Assembly (NCBI GenBank): GCA_021325145.1
Contig: JAJPHR010000056.1
Coordinates: 62,001-126,000 of the forward strand
Origin: Verrucomicrobiota bacterium
Lineage (GTDB): Bacteria; Verrucomicrobiota; Verrucomicrobiia; Limisphaerales; Pedosphaeraceae
Reading direction: 5' to 3'
Length of the DNA stretch: 64,000 nucleotides
Shown here one piece after another: positions 29,401-37,350 of the stretch; the first letter of the stretch is position 1; every line of letters starts with the position of its first letter. Under the pieces are notes generated by a model. The model did not search any database. It saw only the letters and a program-made list of their open reading frames with translations, and was not told the origin of the DNA. The translations under genes and the position numbers were made by a program.

Positions 29401-29615
29401 TCTTCGAGCCTTTTTTTACGACGAAAGCCATGTCCGCGCGACGCGGCACCGGCCTCGGCTTGTCGATGGTGTATGAACTCGCCAGGAAAATGGACGCGGG
29501 CCTCGCGGTCGAATCCGTCGTGAACCAGGGCAGCACGTTTACCCTGATCCTGCCGGTTCGGGAAATGCGGACCGAGTCGAAAAAACCCGAGACTGAAAGC
29601 GCGGTGGCGGAATGA
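26496..29615 (+). CDS. Propeller-type periplasmic sensor histidine kinase
   Basis: 1039 residues. A signal peptide (ending GICRGQ) leads to a large periplasmic beta-propeller sensor (about 25-640) built from repeats such as GRVWVRHLTL, GQLWAASEDGLQEF, GSIWVASNNGLHRF and GRIWACTTHGLSVL. A Y_Y_Y domain follows (about 645-728, YSYRLDDADWSAYQEP), then one membrane helix (about 733-755), HisKA with His802 (GIAHDFNN) and HATPase (DLGCGIP, FTTK, GTGLGLSMV). The architecture resembles the hybrid polysaccharide sensors of Bacteroidota, but here the response regulator is a separate gene, 112 nt downstream. The ligand, perhaps a glycan fragment, is unknown. Confidence 0.92.
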   Translation: MSRKAWFLLGIFLALAGICRGQRVSNWRVYRTADGLPESACASVTVSPRGRVWVRHLTLESVSGLDGYTVQNFPAPGPTPGRVYESPGGQLWAASEDGLQEFREGAWVRYRVREIAVELSANSLHIPHPVQLWPVRQGRVLFLLPDGLFEFSNDNQETPQTTMLLAARQTSLEKFQGMAISRDGGLWIAGTLGFGRLPGPIRSLKPGAEWHEFTAPESLAIRSLQEPHEDDEGGVTAVADSTTNQQFKVVVHFDGQHWEVHPAGASKLRFAWRSSDKRFWAATADSLLLSAENRAELEEYQEVSARQYFDVALDPGGAFWLATSDGLFRSSPCIWQMPSAFPTTNHLAHCATVDADGRFWFASAGALQAIENDQLTEHPFPPSLSDSLQNIRDLFALPTNTLVLDTANGLFQYRPTDNEFSPVPHANENQRKVLGWLKGGSLCLQVLDPGSESCRLESYDGTTFAPLPFPAPSDPAFNGELTAAFTAQDGGFWLGSRRALGWYHGEKWQIFTAADGSVPLGATSFLELPDGKICCATADKVWEFNGHNWTVAHVGFDRINGLLRSHDGSIWVASNNGLHRFFQNAWLGNGPEDGLPSPAIRQVLEDSHGRIWACTTHGLSVLHPEADADPPQTSVEILTDKEKNSIPEGTTVTLAFRGMDKWKYTLMDRLLYSYRLDDADWSAYQEPNNVYFSDPAAGKHYFQVRAMDRNGNVDTKPARLEFAVALPWYQEARLRWMAIAGFSVALFFAGLAFNRHRRLVRSYAEVERKVAERTRQLEIANLELLHSQKMNALGTLAAGIAHDFNNILSIIKGSAQIIEDNLENAQKVRTRLDRIKTVVEQGAGIVKAMLGFSRSSDGQPSLCDLNAVVGETIKLLGDRFLREVEVHFEPGANLPEVPASQDFIQQILLNFIFNAAEAANEHREITLTSGRMSHLRTGLALTPAEAPAYVFVSVKDLGCGIPAENMARIFEPFFTTKAMSARRGTGLGLSMVYELARKMDAGLAVESVVNQGSTFTLILPVREMRTESKKPETESAVAE

Positions 29616-29624
29616 AATTGGGAG

Positions 29625-29645
29625 AGTCCAAAGTCCAAAGTCCAA
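29625..29645 (+). repeat. Heptamer tandem repeat AGTCCAA x3
   Basis: Three perfect direct copies of AGTCCAA lie between the sensor kinase and its response regulator. Related TCCAAAGT strings occur at 37202-37226 and 39548-39610. Confidence 0.6.
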
Positions 29646-29727
29646 AGTTGTTGAGTCGGCACGCACGGCGCGCACAGGAGAGCGCCCCCCTGCCGGGATA
29701 CGTTCTTAATCCCTGCTTTGAGCAACC

Positions 29728-30375
29728 ATGAAACCAGCCAAACTGCTAATTATTGAAGACGACGATCTCCAGTACGAGATCTATGAGGACACGCTGGCCA
29801 AGTACGCTTTGACCCGCGTTCATAATGGCACAGAAGCGCTTGCCGCCATTCGGAAGGAAACGCCCAACCTGCTGATTCTGGACCACGTGCTGGCGGATGG
29901 CGAACTCGGGCTCGACTTCCTGCCGGAGTTCAAGGAACTCCTTCCTTTCGTGCCGATTGTGGTGGTTTCGGGTGCGCTGGAGGTGCATCAACGCTTCGAG
30001 GCGTTGCAGGGTCCGCGCCGCGCGCATTATTGCCTGCCCAAGCCGGTGGATATTCACGAACTGCGGCGCACCGTGGAAACCGCGCTCAAGGAATGCGGCG
30101 AAACCGAGGTGGTCCGCCAGTTCGAGGCGCTGGAACGTTCGCGGCGGGTCGATGCCCTGGAGCTTTTCAGCCGCTCGACTGACCGCCTCAGCCGGCAGAA
30201 TCGCATCCGCGAGATGCTGGGCAAGTCGAAGGAGCGTCCGAACATCTCCGCCCTGGCCCGCGAATTCCGGGTCGCGCGACGCACCATTATCCGCGATCTC
30301 CAGGAACTCATCCGCCGCGGCCAACTCAAGCCTGAGGTTTATCCTGAATGGGACAAACCTGAAGGCGAGGAATGA
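29728..30375 (+). CDS. Response regulator with receiver and helix-turn-helix domains
   Basis: 215 residues. The receiver has acidic pocket IIEDDD, phospho-acceptor Asp52 (LLILDHVL), Ser in VVVSGAL and Lys in CLPKPVD. A linker of about 45 residues, rich in Arg/Glu, leads to a C-terminal helix-turn-helix (about 172-205, ISALAREFRVARRTIIRDLQ) of DeoR/HTH-11-like type, which is unusual on a receiver. It follows the propeller kinase and is its likely partner, controlling transcription of genes not identified here. A terminator lies about 100 nt downstream. Confidence 0.85.
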   Translation: MKPAKLLIIEDDDLQYEIYEDTLAKYALTRVHNGTEALAAIRKETPNLLILDHVLADGELGLDFLPEFKELLPFVPIVVVSGALEVHQRFEALQGPRRAHYCLPKPVDIHELRRTVETALKECGETEVVRQFEALERSRRVDALELFSRSTDRLSRQNRIREMLGKSKERPNISALAREFRVARRTIIRDLQELIRRGQLKPEVYPEWDKPEGEE

Positions 30376-30463
30376 GGGGCGCAAGCCGGTTAATTTTTGG
30401 GGTGCTCACCCCATTGTTGAAAAAACGAAAATGTTTAGATTGATAACGCTTGCTAGTTATGGT

Positions 30464-30510
30464 GGTTAGTTAGGTTCGGGGCGGCTCTGAGTGGGGCCGC
30501 CCTTCCTCTT
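30464..30510 (+). terminator. Conserved leader-plus-hairpin element, copy 2 (terminator-like)
   Basis: GGTTAGTTAGGTTCGGGGCG leads to a hairpin: GGGCGGC (30479-30485) pairs with GCCGCCC (30496-30502), followed by TTCCTCTTT. It lies about 100 nt after the response regulator stop and is well placed as its terminator. The leader is shared with the element at 2733-2773 on the minus strand. Confidence 0.6.
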
Positions 30511-30880
30511 TGGAAGAGCACATCAGCCTGTCCTCCGCGGCACCCCGGCTGCGAATGGTCCGCGCTCCAGCCACAGGCAATCCCACTTCACCGATGGATT
30601 GCTTCAATTAGAGAATTTAACTTGCATTTTGTAAATAAAAGTGTAACATTTGACCGCGTTGGTCAGGATGGGAGGGAATCCTGCAAAGCAGGCGACCGGC
30701 GTGCCCTGGGCGCGTTGCGTCGTTGACTTTTGCCGTCTCCATTAGGAGCGGGTTGGTTCTTTGACAATCCAAGTAAAATCCGAAATCCGAAGTGTCCTGG
30801 GCCGGGAACCGCAGAATGCGCCAGGCATGCGGGGAGGATTCTCAGTCCGGCTTTCCTCCTGGAATTAAACCCGGAGAGGA

Positions 30881-30910
30881 CAAATTAAGGTAAATTAAAG
30901 TAAATTAAAC
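30881..30910 (+). repeat. Ten-base tandem repeat, three copies
   Basis: CAAATTAAGG, TAAATTAAAG and TAAATTAAAC follow one another directly. A fourth related string (GGAATTAAAC) lies just before. One repeat per helical turn is a pattern seen in some protein-binding arrays, but nothing here identifies a binder. Confidence 0.55.
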
Positions 30911-31051
30911 CAAATCCAGGTTAGTCCGGCTTAATCCGCCCTCAACAAAATCCGAAATCCCAAGCCGGAAATCCGAAGAGAAAGCGGCAACTCGTTGATT
31001 GTCAGTTCATTGCGCTTGGGTTACGCTCCTTTCCAAGCGCTGGACAAGACC

Positions 31052-31357
31052 ATGAAAATTACCAATATTCGCATCACCGTCTTTGCCATGCTGGTGACGG
31101 CGTTTTTTGTCCGGTGCGGGAGCGCATCAGGCCCGTCCGGTGGCTACAACCCGTGGCGCAGCGTGGTGTACGCCGCAATGCTGTTTCTTATGGGAGCGGG
31201 CATTGCCTGTTTCGCCGAGAGAGGAGAAGGGGTATTTCCGCCGGGCTCGCCTCCATGGCTGTTCAAATTGCCGCCGTGGGTTTTTGTCATCGGAGGCATC
31301 TTGATAATGGGTCTTGGGGCGGCCTTCATGCGAATATCCCTGCGATTCCCGCCATGA
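31052..31357 (+). CDS. Small hypothetical membrane protein
   Basis: 101 residues from the ATG giving MKITNIRITVF; the frame stays open to 30995. Three hydrophobic stretches are seen: ITVFAMLVTAFFV, VVYAAMLFLMGAGIACF and WVFVIGGILIMGLGAAFM. A loop of Gly/Pro-rich sequence (GVFPPGSPPWLFKLPP) lies before the last. No family recognised. It ends 20 nt from the convergent exported-protein gene. Codon use is unremarkable, but with no homologue in mind the call rests on the open frame and hydrophobic pattern only. Confidence 0.5.
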   Translation: MKITNIRITVFAMLVTAFFVRCGSASGPSGGYNPWRSVVYAAMLFLMGAGIACFAERGEGVFPPGSPPWLFKLPPWVFVIGGILIMGLGAAFMRISLRFPP

Positions 31358-31377
31358 AACTTTCAGCGCCAGGTTTG

Positions 31378-32937
31378 CTATTCTTTCAAGCGAAAGAACT
31401 GGGTCGGAACGCCGGCAGCAACAGTAACGGTGTTTTGCGCGCCGACGATGGAGACGCCGTTGGTAACTGAAGTCCAGAGCGCGCTGGTGAGATTGGTGGT
31501 GGATTGCAGGGCAAAGCCGGTGACATTGGTCGGCCAGGAGAGGACCACGTTGGCGGCGGCGGAAGCAATCTGAAGCACGGGCGTGATCCGCAGTTCGGTG
31601 ACTTGCGTGGACCAGACATTGTTGGCGGAGGCGAACATCTGGATGGTCCAAAAATTGTTTGGGTTCAGCGGATCGACGCTCGTCGCGCTGTAATCTCCCC
31701 ACCGGCTCTCGGCGCCGCCTCCGGGAACTTCGTAGTTTGCCACGCCTGCCTTGAGCAGCATCAGGTTGCCGAAGGTCGTGGTCCCGTTGATGGTTTCGCC
31801 GACCACGGCATACGAACTCACGAAAGTGTTCGTGCTGCAGCCATTGAAGGCGATGACCACCAGTCCGCTTTCATTGGCCGCAATCGAAGGATAGAACAGG
31901 TGCAGATTGGTATCGCTGATGGTGCCGGATTGGAGAATGGTATTGTCCAACGCGCTGATTTTATACCAGCGCACAGCCGTTCGGACTCCCTGGGTCGAAT
32001 GCACGGCGTAGATAATGTCGCCGACCTGGCGGACGATGGCTCCAATGCGGGTGTCACCATCCGAGAGCGTGGACTGGCCGTCGGGCTGCGGCGGATCGAG
32101 CGCCACGAAGTACTGCGGCACGGTGAGATTGGTGCTGGGCGTAAAAGCAGCATTCGCCGCGGCCGAATTGAGCACCTGAAAACTTTTGAGGATTGAATGG
32201 AATTGGAAATCGGTTCCATCGCTTTCAACAGCAATCACGTTTTCAGCAGCGCTCGAAGGGCTCAAGTTGACGACAGGCTGGAGGGTAAAGCCGCGATCCA
32301 TAATGGTCATCAGGCCGGTAGTGCTGCGATTCGTGGCGGTGGGCGTCGCTTGCAAGAGGTCAGCCTTGGGAATACTGGTGAGCAGGACACCCAAAAGGTT
32401 CTCGTTGGGATCGAACATATTGCCGCCCAAATACACGCCATTGGCATCCAGGCCCAGGGTCGGGTAGTCAGCGAAGGATCCGCCCGGGTCGGCTTGAAAG
32501 GCGACCGCATTCCAAGTGGCGGTGGGGTCGTTCGTGCTGGAAACCGCCAACAGGAAACGGTTGCTGCTCAAATTGTTCCCGTCGAAATCAACCTGGGAGG
32601 CGAACCAACGACCGACCGATTTATCATAGATGATCCTGGGATCAGAAATGCTCAAACCGGAGAGGTCGATTCCCGCCGCCGCCCAGAAGGTGCGGTCGGT
32701 TATATTTTGCACGTTGGTTCCGGTGATCTTGTCATAGACCGAAAACCTGCCATTAATGAATTGGACGAAATGCGCAGGGCCGACCGTGCCATCGGCGTCC
32801 GGTGGCGTTTCGAATATATCCGTATTGAGCCTGCTCGCGGTGAAATTCTGGCCGATTTGGACCGAGATTGCCCCGCTGGCTTTGAACCAAAGGAGGCTGA
32901 AAATGGCAAGGAGGGCAGCCCGTGAAAGGTGTGTCAT
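31378..32937 (-). CDS. Exported protein of unknown function with FFRL-type C-terminal domain
   Basis: 519 residues from the ATG giving MTHLSRAALLAIF; the upstream in-frame part (to 33051) lacks signal-like character. A signal peptide ends near ASGA. The body (about 25-440) has beta-propeller-like repeats around VGRWFASQVDFD, YPTLGLDANGVYLGGNMF and ESRWGDYSATSVDP. The last 55 residues form a separate unit, VLSWPTNVTGFALQSTTNL ... PTQFFRLKE, which recurs in form at the end of the LamG protein at 58975-63060. That C-terminal unit is widespread on verrucomicrobial exported proteins as I remember them and may be a sorting or anchoring domain. Function unknown. Confidence 0.75.
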   Translation of the reverse strand: MTHLSRAALLAIFSLLWFKASGAISVQIGQNFTASRLNTDIFETPPDADGTVGPAHFVQFINGRFSVYDKITGTNVQNITDRTFWAAAGIDLSGLSISDPRIIYDKSVGRWFASQVDFDGNNLSSNRFLLAVSSTNDPTATWNAVAFQADPGGSFADYPTLGLDANGVYLGGNMFDPNENLLGVLLTSIPKADLLQATPTATNRSTTGLMTIMDRGFTLQPVVNLSPSSAAENVIAVESDGTDFQFHSILKSFQVLNSAAANAAFTPSTNLTVPQYFVALDPPQPDGQSTLSDGDTRIGAIVRQVGDIIYAVHSTQGVRTAVRWYKISALDNTILQSGTISDTNLHLFYPSIAANESGLVVIAFNGCSTNTFVSSYAVVGETINGTTTFGNLMLLKAGVANYEVPGGGAESRWGDYSATSVDPLNPNNFWTIQMFASANNVWSTQVTELRITPVLQIASAAANVVLSWPTNVTGFALQSTTNLTSALWTSVTNGVSIVGAQNTVTVAAGVPTQFFRLKE

Positions 32938-33047
32938 GCGCGGAGAGTCAGGTATCAAAAAACCACCTGCCGGGCAAGCCGAATCGGGCGGCGATTTGCG
33001 GCTCGCGGCCGTAGCGGTCTGACCGCCCGCCTGACTCAACCCTGCCC

Positions 33048-33731
33048 TCAAAAATGCCAGGTGAACGATGCCAGTATCGAGTGCGAATAAACGGGACCGG
33101 TATGCGTGAACAGGGCGGGATCCTCATCAAACCAGGTGTGATTGCCGGTGCCGAGGAATTTGTAGCCCACATCCACTTCCATATCCGGAGTGATGGCATA
33201 TTTGATTCCCGCCAGGCCTTGGTACGCAAAGGTAACATCGGTATCGGTATCATGATGGTGACGGTCGAAGAGGGAGAACTCCGTTATATCCAGTGAACTG
33301 GCCACTCCGCCGCCGCCGCCGCCGATGTATCCCGAAAAACCACCCCCAAACGGCACTTTGCAGACCAAGTTCGCCAGAAAGGGAACTTGATACAGGTCCG
33401 CATGCTCAGCGATTCCACCAAAAAAGCCGTTGACGTTGTTCATTCTGTTCCAGAGGCTGCCGGTTTGAAACTCCACCGCGAGCACGGGCGCAAATTGATA
33501 GCCGAAAGTGATGTCGCCGCGGACGCCGGCATCGAACGAAGCCTTTGCGCCGGCACTTTTTATAGTCACATTTTGAAGAAGGCTGCCACCAAGGTCCGCT
33601 CCCAAATAAAATGGCCCCGGCGGGCGGGGCTCGTACCCAGAGGGGACCGGCACAAATTGGGCCTGGACATTTGCGGTGTGGGCTAAAAAGGCCGCGCCGA
33701 TTATCGCCATGCAAGGAATGCTGAGTTTCAT
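33048..33731 (-). CDS. Outer-membrane beta-barrel protein (porin-like)
   Basis: 227 residues from the ATG giving [16 protein letters not shown]; a longer frame to 33911 overlaps aroC on the other strand and is unsupported. The signal peptide ends near VQAQF. The rest alternates hydrophobic and polar residues in strands ([50 protein letters not shown]) and ends ILASFTWHF, with the terminal Phe that the Bam complex recognises. A glycine run ([12 protein letters not shown]) and a His/Asp-rich loop ([10 protein letters not shown]) are notable; the latter might bind metal. An OmpW/OmpA-barrel-like fold is likely. Confidence 0.8.
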   Translation of the reverse strand: MKLSIPCMAIIGAAFLAHTANVQAQFVPVPSGYEPRPPGPFYLGADLGGSLLQNVTIKSAGAKASFDAGVRGDITFGYQFAPVLAVEFQTGSLWNRMNNVNGFFGGIAEHADLYQVPFLANLVCKVPFGGGFSGYIGGGGGGVASSLDITEFSLFDRHHHDTDTDVTFAYQGLAGIKYAITPDMEVDVGYKFLGTGNHTWFDEDPALFTHTGPVYSHSILASFTWHF

Positions 33732-33909
33732 TGTGTTGTTAGTTTGTATTTGGGAGTTGAACAACTGCTCAATGAGGTCAGAACAGGAAGCCCAAAGGCG
33801 CTCCCCGGGCGTTAGGTGGCTCAAGTATTGCTCCCCCAGGGCATTTGTCAACAGCCGCCTGGCCCAGTCCCGGTTTGACCCAACGGCGGGTTTGCCGCAA
33901 GCTTCCCGC

Positions 33910-34992
33910 ATGGCGAATTCGTTTGGTCAATTATTCCGGATCACCACCTGGGGCGAGTCTCACGGGGGCGGCGTGGGTGTGGTGGTGGACGGTTGCCCGC
34001 CGCGCCTTGAACTCACGGAAGCCGACATTCAGCCGGACCTGGATCGCCGTCGGCCGGGCCAGTCGAGCATCGTCACTCCGCGCAAGGAATCAGACGCGGT
34101 CCAAATTCTCTCGGGAACTTTCGAAGGCCGCACGCTGGGCACGCCGATTTCCATGTGGGTGCGCAATGAGGACGCCCGGCCCGAGGCTTATTCCGAGATG
34201 GCCACAAAGTTCCGGCCTTCGCACGCGGATTATACTTACCTCGCCAAATTTGGCATTCGCAACTGGCAGGGCGGCGGACGAACCAGCGCGCGCGAAACCA
34301 TCGGGCGCGTTGCCGCCGGGGCAATCGCCAAAAAGATTTTGCGCGAACGATTCGGTGTCGCAGTCCTGGCTTATGTCAAGCAAGTCCAACGGCTGGTAGC
34401 GGCTGTCGATCCTGAAAAAGTGGGCTTAAAAGAGATCGAATCCAATATTGTTCGCTGTCCGGATGCGCGCGTCGCGCCGAAGATGATCCGGCTCATCGAG
34501 CGCATGCGTAAGGCCGGTGACAGCGTGGGAGGTATTGTGGAAGGCGTGGCTCGCGGCGTCCCGCCCGGTTGGGGCGAACCGGTGTTCGACCGGCTCGAAG
34601 CGGATTTGGGCAAGGCGATGCTCAGCCTGCCGGCATCCAAGGGATTCGACATCGGCTCAGGTTTCGGCGGTATTTTGCTGACCGGAATGCAACACAACGA
34701 TCCTTTCCGGATGAAGGCCGGGAAAGTTCGCACCACAAGCAATCGCTCCGGCGGCATTCAAGGAGGCATCTCCAACGGCGAGACGATTTACTTTCGCGTC
34801 GCATTCAAGCCCGTCGCCACGGTGATGCACGAGCAGGATACGGTGGACGTCAACCTGCACAACACGACTCTGAAAGGCCGGGGCCGTCATGATCCCTGCG
34901 TTCTTCCCCGCGCCGTCCCGATGGTCGAAGCCATGACAGCGCTGGTGCTGGTGGATCATGCGCTGAGGCACAAGGCGCAGTGTGGGGATTAA
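33910..34992 (+). CDS. aroC: Chorismate synthase
   Basis: 360 residues from the ATG giving [19 protein letters not shown]; a longer frame to 33676 is unsupported. The enzyme makes chorismate from EPSP with reduced FMN, the last step of the shikimate pathway. All three signature regions are visible: [16 protein letters not shown] near the N-terminus, the central [20 protein letters not shown], and [13 protein letters not shown] with the later [15 protein letters not shown]. Length is typical. Another shikimate gene, aroE, lies 1.3 kb away on the opposite strand, beyond a prepilin peptidase gene. Confidence 0.97.
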   Translation: MANSFGQLFRITTWGESHGGGVGVVVDGCPPRLELTEADIQPDLDRRRPGQSSIVTPRKESDAVQILSGTFEGRTLGTPISMWVRNEDARPEAYSEMATKFRPSHADYTYLAKFGIRNWQGGGRTSARETIGRVAAGAIAKKILRERFGVAVLAYVKQVQRLVAAVDPEKVGLKEIESNIVRCPDARVAPKMIRLIERMRKAGDSVGGIVEGVARGVPPGWGEPVFDRLEADLGKAMLSLPASKGFDIGSGFGGILLTGMQHNDPFRMKAGKVRTTSNRSGGIQGGISNGETIYFRVAFKPVATVMHEQDTVDVNLHNTTLKGRGRHDPCVLPRAVPMVEAMTALVLVDHALRHKAQCGD

Positions 34993-34993
34993 A

Positions 34994-35134
34994 AAACACC
35001 AACAACCAAGCACCAAGCTCCAGAAAAATCCCAAGCACCAAATTCCAAATCACGATGTCGGGCCAACAAGTGCGCGGACTTGATGTTTGGTGATTGAAGC
35101 TTTTCTGGAGCTTGGAGCCTGGTTGTTGGTGTTT
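34994..35134. repeat. Long inverted repeat (34-nt arms) between convergent genes
   Basis: The arm at 34994-35027 (beginning AAACACCAACAACCA) is mirrored at 35101-35134 with about three mismatches in 34. The inner 73 nt also carry weaker symmetry (CACCAAATTCC against TGTTTGGTG). It lies between the convergent aroC and prepilin peptidase genes and could form a large hairpin acting as a bidirectional terminator. A relative of one arm lies at 47384-47425. Confidence 0.75.
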
Positions 35135-35147
35135 CCCCAAGCTTCAT

Positions 35148-36266
35148 TCAGTATAACAACCAATGGATAAACACTGCCCACCAGCGCCAGCCGCCGAAAA
35201 CCCACATCGCGGCGGCGATGGCAATGTACGGTCCGTAGGGCAGGCGGCTGTTTTGCAGCGACTTCAGTTTCAGACCAATCAACGCGACGCCAACCACAGC
35301 GCCGATGACCGAACTCAGGAAAAGGGAGAACAGCACCGCTTGCCAGCCCAGGAACGCACCAATGGCGCCCATAAATTTTACGTCGCCCAAGCCCATCGCT
35401 TCCCGGGGCAGGAATAATTTGTCCGTCGTCACAGCCATGTACGGGACGGCTTCCGGATCCATCTCATCTTCGCCGATGCGCAGCCGGGACGAGGTTAGCC
35501 GGATGCGCACGTCTCGATAACATCGATCACACAATTCCACCCGCACGGCATCCAGGGTCACGGTGTCGCCGCCGCGATAAAAAAGACCGTCGAAAGGAAT
35601 TTCTTGTTCCGGCAAAACGATGCCCGTTTCCGTGAAGATCACCTCGGAACTCGGCGGCAGTTGCACCTTCTCCTTGCCGAAAGCCAGTTTGCCAGCACGC
35701 AGGATCGCATAGACCAGGCTTGCTCCCACCGCCATTCCAACCAACCCTTCCCAAATCCCCTCCGCTGGCTTCGTCTTTCCATGCAAGGCTGGCACGAGGA
35801 GCGAGCAAATCAGCCCGACGACCATCCCGCCGATGGTGATCTCGTCGGGGATGATGAACAGTTCAAAATCAATGAACGTGGCGACAATCAGGCTGGCGAG
35901 GAACAAGCAATAGATGAGCGCCAGCAAGGGCGATTGGCGTCCGAAAGCCAGCCAGCATCCCAGGAAGGTGACACCCGTCAGCAGTTCCACCAGAAAATAG
36001 CGAATGGAAATGGGCGCGCCGCAATTGGCGCACTTGCCCCGGAGGTACAGCCACGTCACGAGCGGAATGTTCAGGAACCAGGGAATGGAATAGCGGCAGT
36101 GCGGACAATGCGAGGGCGGCGAAACCACACTTTCGCCCAACGGCATCCGATGGATGCAAACATTCAGAAAGCTGCCCACAATCAACCCAAAGCAAAAGAA
36201 CACGACGGACCAGAAGTGAAACGGCATGGCCCAATTGTGCGAATCGAAGATGCTGCTAGGTCCCAT
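35148..36266 (-). CDS. Prepilin peptidase (A24 family, PilD/GspO-type) with an internal insertion
   Basis: 372 residues. N-terminal domain: GSFLNVCIHRMP and two cysteine pairs (Cys54/Cys57 and Cys79/Cys82) that bind zinc. The catalytic aspartates are Asp133 (FIDFE) and Asp295 (GLGDVKF), set among membrane helices. Between them (about residues 195-288) lies an insertion of about 90 residues with a third CxxC-type pair (LCDRCYRD) that is absent from typical PilD. The enzyme cleaves and N-methylates prepilins such as the pseudopilin at 25363-26145. The start ATG overlaps the aroE stop by 11 nt; an internal ATG at 36227 would remove the overlap. Confidence 0.92.
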   Translation of the reverse strand: MGPSSIFDSHNWAMPFHFWSVVFFCFGLIVGSFLNVCIHRMPLGESVVSPPSHCPHCRYSIPWFLNIPLVTWLYLRGKCANCGAPISIRYFLVELLTGVTFLGCWLAFGRQSPLLALIYCLFLASLIVATFIDFELFIIPDEITIGGMVVGLICSLLVPALHGKTKPAEGIWEGLVGMAVGASLVYAILRAGKLAFGKEKVQLPPSSEVIFTETGIVLPEQEIPFDGLFYRGGDTVTLDAVRVELCDRCYRDVRIRLTSSRLRIGEDEMDPEAVPYMAVTTDKLFLPREAMGLGDVKFMGAIGAFLGWQAVLFSLFLSSVIGAVVGVALIGLKLKSLQNSRLPYGPYIAIAAAMWVFGGWRWWAVFIHWLLY

Positions 36267-37206
36267 AGATATTGTTCAACAGCGCTTTACGCATGACTTC
36301 GACCGGCGCAGTGCGGCCTGTCCAGATCTCGAGAGCCTCTGTGCCCTGGTATAGCAGCATTCCGACGCCATTCGCAACCCGGCAACCGGCACCCTTGGCC
36401 GCGCGCAATAAAGGCGTTTCAGCCGGACGATAAATCATATCATAAACCGCGCGCGCCTGTCGCAACGAGAATTGCGACTCATCGAGCGGCGACGTGTCCT
36501 CGGGTTTCAAGCCAAGTGAAGTCGCATTCACGACGAGATCGACGGCCTGCCCGGGATATCCCACCGCAGCCTTAACCTCCGGAAATCGTTGATGGATTTC
36601 GTCCCGCAGGGATTCCGCCTTTGGCAAGGTGCGATTGACCAGGAATAATTGCGAGACCTTCTCCGCCGCCAACTTCAGCGCAGCCACCCGCCCTGCCCCG
36701 CCCGCGCCCAGCAATACGACCTTCGCCCCCGCCAGTTCCATGCCGAGGTCTTCGCGCAAAGCGCGACCCAACCCGACCGCGTCCGTATTGAAACCGTGCG
36801 CGCGAATCTCGCTCGGAACCGTTTCGGCGAAATATCGCAGCGGGCGCCAAATGCCGTCCTTCGCGCGCGCTTCAAAACGGATCGTATTGACTGCGCCCCA
36901 CGTTTGCGCCGATTCATCGAGAAGGTCCACCATGTCCATGGCCAGCAATTTGTGCGGCACGGTAAGATTCACGCCAATGAACTTCATCACCTGTGCTCCC
37001 CTGATCGCTTCGCGCAAATTATCCGGGTGCACTTCGAACGCCAGATAGCGCCAGTCCAATCCCAATGCCGCCAAGCCCGCGTTTTGCAACGCGGGCGAAG
37101 CGGAATGCCGGATGGGATGACCAAATACCGCGCAATAGCGCGTTGAAGCACTTAAAGGCTGGGCGAAAGCTTCTAACACCCGCCTTTTATAAAGGCATGC
37201 CTCCAA
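36256..37206 (-). CDS. aroE: Shikimate dehydrogenase
   Basis: 316 residues from a TTG start; a GTG at 37179 is an alternative and no ATG is available. It reduces 3-dehydroshikimate with NADPH. The substrate-binding site is clear: HSASPALQN (shikimate-binding Ser residues), catalytic Lys86 in NLTVPHKLLAM, and Asn in AVNTI. The nucleotide-binding loop is LLGAGGAGRVAALKL. It is transcribed just before the prepilin peptidase gene, whose start it overlaps. The N-terminal 20 residues are poorly conserved, so the exact start is uncertain. Confidence 0.93.
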   Translation of the reverse strand: MEACLYKRRVLEAFAQPLSASTRYCAVFGHPIRHSASPALQNAGLAALGLDWRYLAFEVHPDNLREAIRGAQVMKFIGVNLTVPHKLLAMDMVDLLDESAQTWGAVNTIRFEARAKDGIWRPLRYFAETVPSEIRAHGFNTDAVGLGRALREDLGMELAGAKVVLLGAGGAGRVAALKLAAEKVSQLFLVNRTLPKAESLRDEIHQRFPEVKAAVGYPGQAVDLVVNATSLGLKPEDTSPLDESQFSLRQARAVYDMIYRPAETPLLRAAKGAGCRVANGVGMLLYQGTEALEIWTGRTAPVEVMRKALLNNIYGT

Positions 37207-37226
37207 AGTTCAAAGGGCAAAGTCGG
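37202..37226 (-). repeat. Heptamer-type repeat at the aroE start
   Basis: TCCAAAGTTCAAAGGGCAAA on the plus strand holds three degenerate CAAAG(T/G) units, related to the AGTCCAA array at 29625. It lies across the proposed TTG start of aroE, which makes that start doubtful. Confidence 0.4.
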
Positions 37227-37350
37227 TTCGAGAAGCGTGGATTGAAGAACGCGTGGCAGCCGACATGAGAAGGCCCTGGTCCTTTTCAGGAAAAATAGTT
37301 GGAGCCTCCTTACGTCGGCGGCCACGGTTTACGCAAGTGCTCATGAGGAT

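Larger units (their letters stand above)
30376..31051. other. Long AT-richer spacer with terminator and short repeats
   Basis: 676 nt without a supported gene. It holds the terminator element at 30464-30510, a low-GC stretch at 30600-30660, the ten-base tandem repeat at 30881-30910 and several copies of AAATCCGAAATCC (near 30777 and 30953). Base composition differs visibly from the flanking genes. Confidence 0.5.
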
